Shown: in pieces, positions 24,891 to 36,800 of the stretch
Layout: each line of letters begins with the position of its first letter
Position numbering within the stretch: position 1 is the stretch's first letter
Source: Casuarina equisetifolia
Lineage: Eukaryota > Streptophyta > Magnoliopsida > Fagales > Casuarinaceae
Direction: 5' to 3'
DNA: 64,000 nt
NCBI GenBank assembly: GCA_028551475.1
Contig: CM052362.1
Span: forward strand, 23,480,021-23,544,020
The notes under the pieces: generated by a model
What the model was told of the DNA's origin: nothing
Database searches by the model: none
What the model saw: only the letters and a program-made list of their open reading frames with translations
Position numbers and translations under genes: made by a program

Positions 24891-26219
24891 AATCAGAGCC
24901 ACAAACATGGGCAAATTCTTCAAACGACGCATAACAAGGGTTCTTGCGGGTTCTCAGGTCATCGTGTGAGAATTACTTGCTCGTCTCGTTTAATCGAAGG
25001 AAGCGGCTTCTCTTATCTCCCATTGTATCAGAAGGTAACAATTCTCTTCTTTTTCTTCGTCTTGTAAATTATTGTCTGTTTCATTTTTGATACTTTTGTT
25101 GTTGCTCGGCACAACTGATGGCGGATTTGTTTGTCCCTCGGCTTTTGCTTGATCGGAGCTCCGATGTAATCCTTTTCCGGTGGATGTTGTTGTTTGTTCT
25201 AGGTTGCGTTATTTGGATCTGTCTTTTCTTTTCCTTTTCTGCCATTTCTGGTTGATATATTCTGCTAGGTTTTGTGTCTACCATTTTCTGATGGACTAAG
25301 AGTATGATTTTTGGGGTATTTTTCTAGTTAATGCGATCTTAATTCCCTGTCTACGTTTTTGTTTTGGTTATCTGTTCCGCTCCGCTTGCTTTGTCAAAGC
25401 AAAACCACTAGTATGATAAACGATTGTTAGATCTAAAGTTTCCTTCATTAGTTTGAAATTTCGTTTTTATGAGGATCATTTACTCCGCAACCAATATGAG
25501 GATTATTCTGCCTTGTTTCACGGCTTCCTAAGCTCTAGTTTAGTGCAATTGCAAACTTTGCCGCTAATTATGAAATTAGGTAGTGGAAGGAGGTTCAAAC
25601 CGTGGTCTTTTGTTTTTCGGAAACATATATCATTCTTTTTATTATTCTTTCTTTGATTTTATTTTTTTATGAACTTAAAACATTGTACCTTGAGTTTACC
25701 CGCAATCTCATTTAGTTTGGATTTAAGTCCCTTACTGAACTTATAGCTGGGAATTCTGTGATTTCTAGAAGCTTATTGCAGTTGGAAGCACTGCATGTGA
25801 CATATGAATGTATATCTTTGTGATGAGTGTGTTGTTTTAGTATGTTATCATCTCGCTTTCAAGCCTTTGACATTTTATATTTTGTGCTGACTTCTTTTTC
25901 CCCAGCCTGGCTCCAAAAGTTCTATTACCGTTTAGGGAGAATTTTGGCTGACAGGTCCAATGACTGTCTGTATAATCATTCATATGGATCTGAATGTTGA
26001 TAAACTTTTAGCAGTTACGGGGGAATATAGTTTGGCTTTTGAGCAGGTTAATTTTTAATGGTTCTATGGGAAGTCTTGGGAAAAAGAACAAGCTTATTGG
26101 TTTTTTGTGGTCGTTAAATGCATTTAATTTATTCTCTAAGACTTGAGGTATACCAATATGAATGAGCTGATGATTGAGCAGGCAAGTAAGAAGCAAGATC
26201 TTAATCATTTTCTACGACC

Positions 26220-27183
26220 ATGTCTTTCAACAATGGAATGAGGTCCTGTGCCAAACTACTGATGTCTTCAGAAGCAATTCTGCCAAATTCAGGTTAGTTT
26301 GCTGCTGCGAGCATTCTTAATGTATCTGTATGTTACATTTCTTTTTTCTAATGGAAAGCTAATTTACGTGAGCCTATATTCTGTCTTCTGTTTTTTATGT
26401 TATCGACAAGTACATAGACAGTATTATATCGGAAATGGTATCTGAAGAAGAAAAAGAAACTCGCATCTCATGCAGATTTTCTTTTGCCTTGATGCTCATG
26501 TATAGATGTGCCAACTAAGTAATCATTTTCTAGAATACCTTCCATTAAAATCCTGTCTAACATGACTCTTTGGACAAATGTTTCGTGCAAACCTCTGTTT
26601 AATCATGAGCTAATTATATTGCGAAAACCTCTCTTTTTATTTTTTATTCCATCAAGAGAAAATCTTTTGCAGTTTCATATCTTTGACCAAGCCATCGAAA
26701 TTGGTTGGTAAAGGTGCCTACAGATTTGCAGAGACTACCAAATAGTCCTGCAATATTTGTTCTAATTCCTACTTATCCAGGATGCAGATTACACTACTTT
26801 ATATGATTAGAGTTAAATTCGTAATCGCTCGTGTTTTTTGTTGTGGGTATCTAATTTGCCTAATTTCCAGATCTCTTTACACTGATGGCAGAATTGTCAA
26901 AATTACAAATTCCTTACTGCTTTTCGATGTATCTAAACTATAAGAATGACAATTTTTGTGACCAGCAAAGAGGGGTTTCCACTCAACTGGGGTGAAGAGG
27001 ATGGGAGGAGGACATGGTCATGATGAACCATACTATCTGCATGCCAAACACATGTATAACTTGGACAGGATGAAACACCAGAAGTTGACAATGAGTCTTG
27101 CAGTGTTGACTGCGTTCAGCATTGGTGTGGCTGTTCCAATCTATGCTGTTATATTCCAGCAAAAGAAAACAGCTTCTGGCTGA
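26220..27183 (+). CDS. COX7c-like mitochondrial inner-membrane protein, copy B
   Basis: Exons 26220-26292 and 26966-27183 encode 96 residues beginning MSFNNGMRSCAKLL. The layout matches copy A: presequence with RGFHSTGVKR, HGHDEPYYLHAKHMYNL, one membrane span and a VIFQQKK end. One extra Gly lies in GGGHGH, and several residues differ in the span (AVLTAFSIGVAVP against GVFTAFSIGVVVP). A leader exon ends at 25034 and its intron runs 25035-26181, the same position as in copy A. The coding intron is only about 670 bases because it lacks the TRIM-like element. The gene looks intact. Complex IV membership is inferred from resemblance to subunit 7c. Confidence 0.82.
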
Positions 27184-28870
27184 GAATCCTGCTTTTTGAC
27201 AGCAATAAGAGATGCAGTATCCCCTGGTTAGCTGGGGTTTGTTTGAAATTTTCACTGCCTCTTGCAAGCATGTATTTCTTGACTCCCTGGATGACTGTTT
27301 CGAAGGTCAAATACATGGAACAGCCTCCTTTTTATAAATTTGTGGTTAGACCATTGAACTACTGTTGACTAGTTGATATGGAGTTTTTGCATCGCCAATC
27401 ACTTCGCAATTCCTACATAATCACGAAGTTTTGTAATTTTTATGCTAGAAGCCTATATCTAGGAGTGGTAGAAAACTTATTTCCTTCTTAAAACTTGTTG
27501 CACGAGGAAGATAATTTATTCATTTATAGAGAATATCAAAATAGTATGCGAATGGTATGAAGTGGAGATAATAGCTCATTTTTGTAGGATTTTTTGTGGA
27601 GGTAATAGCTCATTCATATCAACAGCTCTCGCAAAACAATGAAGAACAGGTGTAGAGGCCGCCTTGGACGCATCCTCTCACTGTGGGGAGGAATATACAG
27701 GTGAAGTTCTAGAATGTGCGAATATCCCCCCACTCATTATTGTTGATGCCTCTCAAATATCGTCCTCATTTGTCTCGATCGTAAGTGTATTAAAGGGGGC
27801 TGCACTTTTCTCGAACGAGGATGAGCCTCGCTAGAATCCCAGATTTTTCATCATCATATTACAGAACTACCCCACAGACTTGGGTTTGAGCTGGTTCAAC
27901 TCAAAAGATCGAGACCCCTATGTCACGATCGTGATCATGATAAACACAATGTGGGAGAAATACCAAGTATAGCTGAAAGGTAACGGAGTCTTCGGTTGAA
28001 CCTTACGGAAGGTTCAGGTTCTCAAACAACTTTTGCTTTCGGTCTTCTGACAAGAAAAGTATCTTGAAAATTTTCACCATATCTGTGACCCACTGCTCAA
28101 GAATGATTCCCAAGACTTTCAAAAAAGCTATGATGAATATTGGAAAATCATGTTCTCTTCGGTGGTGTTTTTGATGTAGAAAGTTACCTTCGTTAAAGAC
28201 AACCCTTGATTGCGAAACAATCCACCTACACCAGATAGCTTCCATCCTTGGTTTGGCATACTTGTATTGGGAGACAAAAGAGATCGCTTTCGTGCGTAGA
28301 CACACACAAATGTATATATTAAATTAAAATATTAATAATATGAGGTAAAAATACTTCCAACTAAAGCCCAGTTTTTAATATTGTATTATAAAAATTTATT
28401 CTATCTCTCACTAATTATTGAAAGAGAGAGACGTTTATTATCAATGTGATTTCTGACATTAATTTTTCTTATTTTGTGTTTGAAATAAATTATTTTTTTT
28501 TGTAATTAAGATATTAATAATAGAAGATAATTGTTTATATCAATTAGAGCACGATAGTCGTTTTTACCATTTTGGATTACCGAAAATAGGAAGGAGAGCA
28601 ATCACCTTTTTTAACACAACTTTATTCGCTAATCCGCCTAAAAAGAACAAAAAGTTACATGTTTTCGTTGGTAATGCTATCACTGTTAGTTACTTGTTAT
28701 GATTGTGAGAATAGAATGCGTGATGAAATAAAATTAGACCGTTGAATTAAACAGTAAAACGTGGAAAAAAAAAAAGAAAAAGAGGATTTTCTAAATAAGG
28801 ACAAAACAGTGACATCTAAAGAGAAAATAATGCATTAATTTAAAAATCTCTTTTTGAGGAGCTGAGTTTG
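27184..28870. other. Intergenic DNA, no gene recognised
   Basis: The start is the 3' flank of the COX7c-like gene. An open frame on the minus strand at 28003-28305 has no recognisable domain and no support. The remainder is AT-rich with poly-A runs, up to the eIF5 promoter. Confidence 0.5.
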
Positions 28871-28887
28871 CCCTAGGCGGTGCCGCG

Positions 28888-28925
28888 TAGGGTTTGTAAG
28901 GCTGTCTCCGTCACATGTATAAATA
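28888..28925 (+). promoter_or_regulatory. eIF5 core promoter: telo-box and TATA box
   Basis: TAGGGTTT at 28888-28895 is a telo-box, an element common in promoters of plant translation genes. TATAAATA at 28918-28925 is a good TATA box. A leader exon then appears to run to 29034, where GTAAGG forms a donor. The matching acceptor TTTCAG ends at 30096, so the leader intron is about 1.06 kb. Confidence 0.65.
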
Positions 28926-30167
28926 GCTTGCTCCTCTCGTTTTGTTCATAAGCTATTCTAATCTTCCCTGCTCTAAGGATCGTAATCGGAGACCTCGTTT
29001 CCGTCTTCCTCAGCGTTCTCTCCCTAATCAGAAAGTAAGGGTTCCTTCTTCATCTTGGCCGTCTAGATTCTTCTCTTTTTATCTTTTTATTTTTATTTTT
29101 GTTTGGGGTTATTCAGGTTTGCTGTGGATTGTGATCTTCGACCCCTGTTGATGTTCGTCTGATTCTAGCTTATGTATTTTGTTATATCAGATTATTGGCG
29201 CTGTAGTGGATTTGTTTTAGATCTGTTTCACTCCTTTTCTCTTTGGACGATTTGAGTATTGTTTCTGGCTTGTTATAGATCTAAACATGCTATTTATTTG
29301 ATTGTTAAATAAGATCGTGACTCGGATTAGTTGTGGTCGAATCCGCGTGTTGTTGGATATAGGCGTGATTTGAACTCCTGGATTTATTTGGCAAGCGCTC
29401 CTCGTGGTTCGGATTTTTGCCTTTTAAGATCCATGACCTTCCTTTCAGTGTTCGATTCCTATTGTCTTTTACATAGAGTTCAAATTTTTTATTATTTCCA
29501 TGGTTGATTATTTGTTTTACAAATTCTGGTTCCGGTGATATCTGATCCGATTGCTTGGGGTTTTGGCCCGGTTTCTTATTGAAATAGAAGTCAACGATTT
29601 TTTTTCTTTTGTTTTTTTGGCAGGCGAAGTGATTGACCTGAAGTAATTGTAAAGCTATTGACTGGTTATTAATCATGTTTCATTAGAAAATGTCTTTTGT
29701 GCATAGTTGTGTATATCTATCGTTTGGCTAGATGGGAGTTTGCTTGCTTCTTGTGTGGACAAATCTTAGGCTGTGAAGCCTTGAATCTAAATATGTTGGC
29801 ATTTTGAGATTTCAGATGATGTTAGATGTTTTTTTTTTCTATCTTCTGGAAGTGTTGGGTGATTGATAACTTAGGAGCATCAATAATGTGAGGATGAATT
29901 TTGTGTACGAACTATATGTTATTTTCCACTTTTGGCGATGTATGAAGTTATAATACCTACTCTTGTTTATTAAATCATGTACTGAGCGAAAAGTAAAATG
30001 AAGAAAAGAAAAAATAAACGAGGGATGAAAACCTCGTCTAGTTATTAGGGATTAACGTTTGTAATCATTTCAAATAACGCTATTGTTTGATTTCAGGAGG
30101 TTGGCAGTTTTATCTGCTATTTGTGCAGCTAGCCAAAGTGGAGATTATTAAGTTTGAAGCATCTTTT

Positions 30168-30413
30168 ATGTCTGAACGGGCCACTCTCTTTTTGTCATCA
30201 ATTGGCTTGCTTGGGGAGTACTGTCCTACGTCTAGAAAAAAGAGCAGACATTCTGTTGATGAAGTTGGGTGTATACGTCTTGGCTTATTAGAAGGCTATA
30301 CTGCGCATTGTTTGGGTAGACAGTGTATGCGTCCTTTTCCATTTTACAATTTTACCGGTGAAGGAGGATTTCTGCCCACAAGAGAAGCTGTTTCTGTCTT
30401 GTGCAACCTCTGA
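30168..30413 (+). CDS. Long upstream ORF in the eIF5 leader
   Basis: An ATG at 30168 in the second leader exon opens 81 codons and stops at 30413, 36 bases before the eIF5 start. The predicted peptide has SSIGLLGEYCPTSRKKSRHS, then LGLLEGYTAHCLGRQCMRP and FTGEGGFLPTREAVSVLCNL near its end. This is long for a chance upstream ORF. From memory, plant eIF5 mRNAs include a conserved-peptide upstream ORF group (Arabidopsis CPuORF7, At1g36730); this ORF is in the right place and of the right kind to belong there, but I could not compare sequences. It would be expected to reduce translation of eIF5 and might allow feedback on start-codon choice. Confidence 0.6.
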   Translation: MSERATLFLSSIGLLGEYCPTSRKKSRHSVDEVGCIRLGLLEGYTAHCLGRQCMRPFPFYNFTGEGGFLPTREAVSVLCNL

Positions 30414-30449
30414 AAAACTCAATCCACTAGTCTGACTGCTAATAACAAG

Positions 30450-31787
30450 ATGGCATTACAAAACATTGGTGCTTCAAATCGTGATGATGCCTTCTATAGG
30501 TATAAGATGCCCAAAATGATAACAAAGATTGAAGGTAGAGGAAATGGTATCAAAACTAATGTGGTTAACATGGTTGAGATTGCAAAGGCTCTTGCTAGAC
30601 CTGCTTCTTACACCACCAAGTACTTTGGTTGTGAACTTGGTGCTCAATCTAAATTTGACGAGAAGACAGGAACTTCCCTTGTTAATGGTGCCCACGATAC
30701 TGCTAAACTTGCAGGACTTCTTGAAAACTTCATTAAGAAATATGTTCAGTGCTATGGCTGTGGCAACCCCGAAACTGAGATAGTGATCACCAAGACACAG
30801 ATGATCACTCTGAAATGTGCTGCATGTGGATTTCTCTCAGATGTAGATATGAGGGACAAGCTTACAACCTTTATCCTCAAGAACCCACCCGAGCAGAAGA
30901 AGGCAAAAGACAAAAAGGCATTGAGGAGGGCTGAGAAGGAGAGGCTTAAGGAAGGGGAGGCTGCTGATGAGGAGATGAAGAAGATCAAAAAGGAGGCTGT
31001 GAAGAAAAAAGGAACGGCAGGTAGTGCTGCAAAGGATATTGCTTCCAAGGCATCAACAAAGAAAAAGGGCAATAGCTCTGATGAGGATCATTCCCCAGCT
31101 CACAGCCAGGCTGATGAGCATGACCACGCAGCAGCAGATGATGATGACGATGTTCAGTGGCAGACTGATACTTCATTGGAGGCAGCTCGGCTGCGCATTC
31201 AGGAGCAGTTGAGTGCTGCGACAGCTGAGATGGTTATGCTCTCTACTGAGGAAGAAAAGAAGTCTGGGAAAAAGTCTCCGGAACGGGAAGAGAAAACCGA
31301 GAGTAATGGACACAGCAATGGTCTTACTATTGCTCAAGGAAACCTTGTCGATGCGGTAAAGGAATTCCTGAAGAAGGGTTCTTCTGCAAGTCAGCTGAAA
31401 TCCTTTCTAGGGACACTCTCGGGGAATGACCAAGAAGTAATGGATGCGTTACTTGAAGCACTTTTTGAGGGCGTTGGAAAGGGATTCGCAAAAGATGTTG
31501 CCCAAAAGAAGAACTACTTGGCAGCAGCCACTCAAGAAGAGGGATCTCAGATGGTTCTGTTACGTGCTATAGAGTCTTTCTCAGACAAGGCAAGCCCGGA
31601 GGCCGCTAAGGAGGTGCCATTGGTTCTAAAAGCACTTTACGACCATGATGTGTTGGAGGAGCCCAATATCGTAGAGTGGTACCAGAAGGGTCTGGTTGGT
31701 GGCAACAAAACTTCCCGGATCTGGAAGAGTGTCAAGCCCTTCATGGAGTGGCTCCAGAATGCCGAGTCCGAGTCCGAAGAGGAGTGA
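30450..31787 (+). CDS. EIF5: Eukaryotic translation initiation factor 5 (eIF5)
   Basis: eIF5 is the GTPase-activating protein for eIF2 in the scanning 43S complex; it acts in the cytosol to fix the start codon. One intronless coding exon gives 445 residues. The N-terminal domain has the arginine-finger region FYRYKMPK with Arg17, equivalent to yeast Arg15, then KIEGRGNGIKT and a C4 zinc finger (Cys101, Cys104, Cys123, Cys126). A long charged linker of Lys and Glu follows, then a C-terminal W2/HEAT domain from about 290 that binds eIF2-beta and eIF3. The end, WLQNAESESEEE, is the aromatic-acidic box. Length is normal for plant eIF5. The start is the first in-frame ATG after the upstream ORF. 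No damage was seen. Confidence 0.97.
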   Translation: MALQNIGASNRDDAFYRYKMPKMITKIEGRGNGIKTNVVNMVEIAKALARPASYTTKYFGCELGAQSKFDEKTGTSLVNGAHDTAKLAGLLENFIKKYVQCYGCGNPETEIVITKTQMITLKCAACGFLSDVDMRDKLTTFILKNPPEQKKAKDKKALRRAEKERLKEGEAADEEMKKIKKEAVKKKGTAGSAAKDIASKASTKKKGNSSDEDHSPAHSQADEHDHAAADDDDDVQWQTDTSLEAARLRIQEQLSAATAEMVMLSTEEEKKSGKKSPEREEKTESNGHSNGLTIAQGNLVDAVKEFLKKGSSASQLKSFLGTLSGNDQEVMDALLEALFEGVGKGFAKDVAQKKNYLAAATQEEGSQMVLLRAIESFSDKASPEAAKEVPLVLKALYDHDVLEEPNIVEWYQKGLVGGNKTSRIWKSVKPFMEWLQNAESESEEE

Positions 31788-32101
31788 TCCAGAACGCCCA
31801 TCCCTTGTCGTTTCGCCGCTACTTACTAGTATGGAAATAAACTAGTTTAATGGTTTTATTCCGTCGTCTAACTCGTTTGTACGTGTGGTTTTGTCTGGCT
31901 TTCTAAGCCAGTCAGTGTCCGAGTGCTGTGCTCTTGTTGTTTGTCACTGTCTTTGGCCTTTTGTTTCTGTTTCTGGTGTTGTCATTTGAGTTCTGTGTCC
32001 TGTTTAACCTCAGAGGACGGTATACGCTCTTGTCGTGTCAAAAAGAGTGCCGTGCCTTGTATGTTGGGTTTTGATTGAATGATTGAATGAATGCGTTGGA
32101 A

Positions 32102-32290
32102 GGTATATCTCTATTCGGATCCTCACCCCAGGTGTCGGTAACTTATGGAATTATAGATTTGATTCAATGTTTCTGACAGCGTATCTCTATTTGGACTTCG
32201 CTCAGGTGTCAATAATTTATGTACTTATTAGATTTGATACCTTAGAAGGATCTTCCTATTTGGATGTCGTCCCAGGTGTCGGTTATATGA
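32102..32290. repeat. Three degenerate tandem repeats of about 65 bases
   Basis: A unit containing CTATTYGGA, then CAGGTGTC and later TTAGATTTGAT-like text occurs three times in a row just past the eIF5 3' region. The units have clearly diverged. No coding or known-element identity was recognised. Confidence 0.5.
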
Positions 32291-32660
32291 GGACTTCCCA
32301 ATCCGATTCTGGCAATGGGACCAGACCAATACGACGTGCAATCAACTCTCGGACGTTTTCGGTGATGTGAAAACTGGGCAGGCATCGGAAATATACAAAT
32401 TCAAAAGTAAGACTGGCACTTTATCTTTATTCATAAAGAACATAGCAAATTACAAGTCTCATAAACCAGTGACAGCATTCTTCCATTCAATTTCCTCACA
32501 GCCGAGGTTTGGTAATTACAGAACCATGTGGTTTTACGGCGCCACATATGGTGTCGTGTTCGATCTCTTTTATGTCCGCCACATTCGATCCATACGGCAA
32601 TGGTTTCTTTGGAAAAAGTGGTGATTGTTATTTAAATCCATGTTTGTTATCAATTTAATC

Positions 32661-32949
32661 GAACTGTTAATAGAAAACTTAGCTCTAAAGTAAACTGTTG
32701 GAGTCAAAATAGCCAAAAGACCTTGGGATTCCCATCTAGCTTTTCTTAATTACGAGATAATCGCAGGTTCGTGCCCCCCACCAACCGTCCACCACTAACT
32801 TAGCGCAAAGGGTTCTTCAAGGTATTCTATTCCAACTTGTGCCCAACCTCAAAACTTACAATCACAATCATTCTACACGAATAGAATAGCATAGGAGAAT
32901 TGACAAAGTCAATTCATAACTTTAGAGCTAAGTTTTCTATTAACAGTTC
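32661..32949. mobile_element. MITE-like element with perfect 31-base terminal inverted repeats
   Basis: The sequence at 32661-32691, starting GAACTGTTAATAG, is the exact reverse complement of 32919-32949. The two arms bound a non-coding 289-base segment. Size and structure fit a miniature inverted-repeat element. The arm sequence is not one I can assign to Stowaway, Tourist, hAT or Mutator, and no target-site duplication is obvious. Perfect arms suggest recent origin or selection on the hairpin. Confidence 0.55.
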
Positions 32950-33892
32950 TTCGAAGAATTTACATGTTAGAATTTTGTTTTTAATTATTCATAACTTGAA
33001 TTAAAAGAATATTTGTTACAATTTAGAAATGATCCTTTGTGTAAAATCATTGGAGACAAAGTCACTTTTGTTACCCGCAAACCAAGAGAGAAAAATGTTA
33101 AGCTTTCCAAACTTTAATTGTCCTTCACGGATAGACTGGCTGCTTGAAAGCATGTGTTTGAAGGATCTTCAACCCAAGTTTAGCGACTTCAAATGGATTA
33201 CAAGCGACGGTACGTTGCAAACATCCAAAAATATAAGATAATCCTTTAACTTGAAGCTTCTAGTTGTATTGAGTTTCTTGATGGGACCCTTCTTGCTTAG
33301 AAGTCTTTATCCAGCTTCGACAATCTTCCTTACATAATTGATGAGCAATCAAGGTTTATCTTATCTATTGTCAATAACAAGTTTGGTAATGGATTGTACG
33401 TGATAGAATTTGAGGGTTTTTAAATTGAGAATATTAAAAATATAAAGAACAAGAGATAAATGAGGAATAGAATGTATATGTTTACCTACCTTATTAAGAT
33501 GTGAACGTACTTGTCGAATTAGACAGAAAGCTTACCTAAAACATCCATTTTTGGTTGTATTTACTTGATGAGATCAGGAAATCAATTCGGAAAATCCAAA
33601 ACGGATGGAAGTAAGCAAGGAAATTAATAATAAAATAATGAGGTTGATTCTCTCAAAGACCCAGGCCGTCTGAATCGGGTCTTTCCCTGCGTTTTCTGCT
33701 TTTTCTTCTTCTCTCCGCAATTCTTTTCTTTGACCATTACACTCCCTCTCTCCCTTTCTCCCTTTCTCTCCTTCTTTAATGCTTTTCTTTCTAGGGTTCT
33801 TTTCTTGATCACTTCTTCCTTCCTCCTCTCCGTGAAAGTCTCCAGCCTTCTCATATATTCTCTTTGATTTCGCTCGGCCATACACGCCAAAA

Positions 33893-36800
33893 ATGGCAGA
33901 CATCACTCTCCCTTCTTCTGCTTCTTCTTCCATGGACAACCCCGTGTTGTCAGCTTCATCTTCTTCCTCTGGGCCTCAGGAGGACCTTTTCGAAGACGGC
34001 TGCAGTATATGCCTCGAGCCTTTCACTGCCGCTGACCCTGCCACTGTACGATGATCACATTGCCGTTATCATCGTCATCATCAAATTTTTACTAGCTTGT
34101 GTTTTGTGTTGTTTGCTTTTCTCTGAGTGAAAGTAAAGTGCGGGACATAGGCTTCGATTATTTTTTATTTTTTATTTTTTATTTTTTTTGAGTAAGAAGG
34201 AGATCATGGGTTTTGTGTTTCACTGAAAATCAAGGTTGTTAAACTGTCGAAAGGAGGAGAAAATTGCTCCCAATATTTAAGCTTAGTGATCTCTAGTGAA
34301 CAGCCTCTAGTTATAATGGAACAGGAAGTAGAACAAACTACCCAAATTCAAGAGACTTGGACATGGGCTATTAAAAAATAAAAATGGGATACTGTTTCTG
34401 TTGGTTTGATTTCTTTCCTTGTCTAGTGGGTGTTGGGCTTTTCAACACAGCTTGGCCATGGTAATCAATTTCTTGTTCTAAAATTATGCTAAAAGTGGGA
34501 TATTTTGATCAGATCAATCCTCTGATTTCTGGCTGCCCTTTTCTCTTTCTTCATTGGTTCTGTTTGTTGGAGAGATGATCCACAAATGTGAACTGATCTG
34601 CCTTTACTCACTGTTTCTGATTTGTGTACTAAGCCTCCATTTGTACGCCCATGGCCGTTGGTATATCTCTGTGGGAAAATTTTCCGTTCATTAGGATCAG
34701 GAGAACGAATCCCTCCAAACTGAGTTACCCTTTTTCATTTTATTTTATTGGAGGTGGGGTTGGGGTGTGGGAAACAACCGTTTGTGTTTTTAATTTCACT
34801 AAAATAAGCTGATGGGATGTTTGATAGAAAATTTATGTTCTCAAAAAATTATTTCAATGGAGGTAAGAGGGAGTAGAGAAAGTTATTGCATCAATTAGGT
34901 ACTGTTCTATTTGCTCTGGTTGATCACTGTCCAGTCATGATATTAAATTGTTCCACGTGCCCAAATGTTGTTTGGTTACAAAGGAGTTCGTGCTTAATGG
35001 ACTGCTGCAAAATATGACATATGCTTATCTCTTGAAGCGAAAGATGGTTGCTTTTTCTAAAAATTTGCTGCTCATAGATAGTCAAGCTTGGGTTATATAT
35101 CAACTGGAATGTTAACACTTTGGATTTTGTTTCCTGTTTCAGATTACCAGTTGCAAACATGAATATCACCTTCATTGCATTCTTGAATGGTAATGTAATA
35201 ATTTCAAATTTTTCTTTGTGGCAAAAATACAGTATTTAGGTGCCCCTAGCCCCCTGCCAACCCAAAACAATACACTCATAGGCACAGACTTACATAAATG
35301 CCATGAATTCTTTTTAACTGAAATCATTCTTGTTTTAGGTCTCAGAGAAGTGAAGAGTGCCCTATATGCTGCCAATTTGTTGTCTTACAAGACCCTACAA
35401 GGTATATATCTCATTGTGAATAAATCCCAGCCCTCCTTTGTTTGAATATCACTAATTAATTCTGCTTCTGTAGCCAAGAGCTTCTAGCTGCAGTGGAGAT
35501 TGAAAGGCGCTTAAGGTCAAGGAACATTTCATCTGCAGCTCCCACATCACATTCTCATTTCCATGAAGATTTTAGTATTGAGCATGTGAGTAATTTACAT
35601 TGTCATGAATCTTGATCAGAAATCGTTATGCTCAATTGTTGGCTGGGTGAGAAAGTAATGCTTATTGATAAATGAAACTTCCAGGATGCTTCATACTCAG
35701 ATGACTCTGATTTTGAAGGCCGTATTATGTTTCGTCTGGCCGCTGCTGCAAGCAGAGCTCGAAATATTCATAGGAGAGAAATTCAGAGATCTTCTGGGGT
35801 TGGTCCTTCCCAAGTTCTTGTTGTCACATCCCCTGAACACACATCTTGGCATACATATTCAACTTCGCAAGAAAGTATTCAAAATTCCAGTGATCAATCT
35901 CCTGAGGATGATTCTTCATATGGCACATCTGCTATTAGAACCCAACCTCCATTATCTGTGGAGGATAATTCGGTTTCCGGTAGTGCTGTCAACAGGGATC
36001 TCCCTTCTAGATGCAGGTATGTGCCCAGGACTTCTAGTCCTACTATAATGGATTATTCTATGCTTTTTTTTTCTCTCTTTGTTAAACTTGTTTCATGTGG
36101 CATAATCTCTTTTATTTCTTAATTGTAATTCCTATGTTAGCTATTGGATTTATGGGTACAAATTGGAACATGTGATTGAACGGTTCAGGGCGTTAAGAAC
36201 ACTAACACTAATGAGCTGAGAATGCATTTTTTCCTTTCATATTTTATCGTACAGGTAATGTTCAAAGCAGAGCCCTAGTAGTTTTTCCTTGTTGTCCATA
36301 CTAGTTCTTTCTTCTTCTTTTTTATTCTATTTTTTTTGTTTAACTCAACTCTATGAAGGTATCTCTTGCATTCTTCAGTGTATATATTTTGTTTTTCCAA
36401 GTACCGTTACTGTTACCTTATGACTATTTGTATCGTCATCCAGACTTCTTCATAGCCAACCACCAACTGACACTCCAAGTAGCCCACGCACATCCGGGAC
36501 GTTCTCCTTTTCAGAGACTCTTAAATCCAAATTTTCTGCTGCTTCATCCAGGTATATGGTGCCTTTGAGTTCTTGTTGTAATTGTTGTTTCCTTCTTGTT
36601 ATTATCAAACTGAGATTTGTGGATGTGTTGCAACTTAATTTCATCCATTATGACTGATACTTCTACTTCTACTTCTACTTCTACTTCTACCAGATCATTA
36701 CTCAACAAAAATAAATTCACAAGTTGTGCTAAATAACACCCAAAACAAATATGGCTTGATAAAGTGACTAGCCAAACTGCTGACTGTGTAAAGCACGATC

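Noticed and set aside
25585-25605. GGTTCAAACC, a B-box-like sequence
   Set aside because: No A-box at proper distance and no tRNA or SINE structure was found; it lies in a leader intron.
28003-28305. Minus-strand ORF of 100 codons in intergenic DNA
   Set aside because: No recognisable domain or transposon signature; most likely chance.
32083-32624. Overlapping plus-strand ORFs after eIF5
   Set aside because: They run through diverged tandem repeats and show no protein features.
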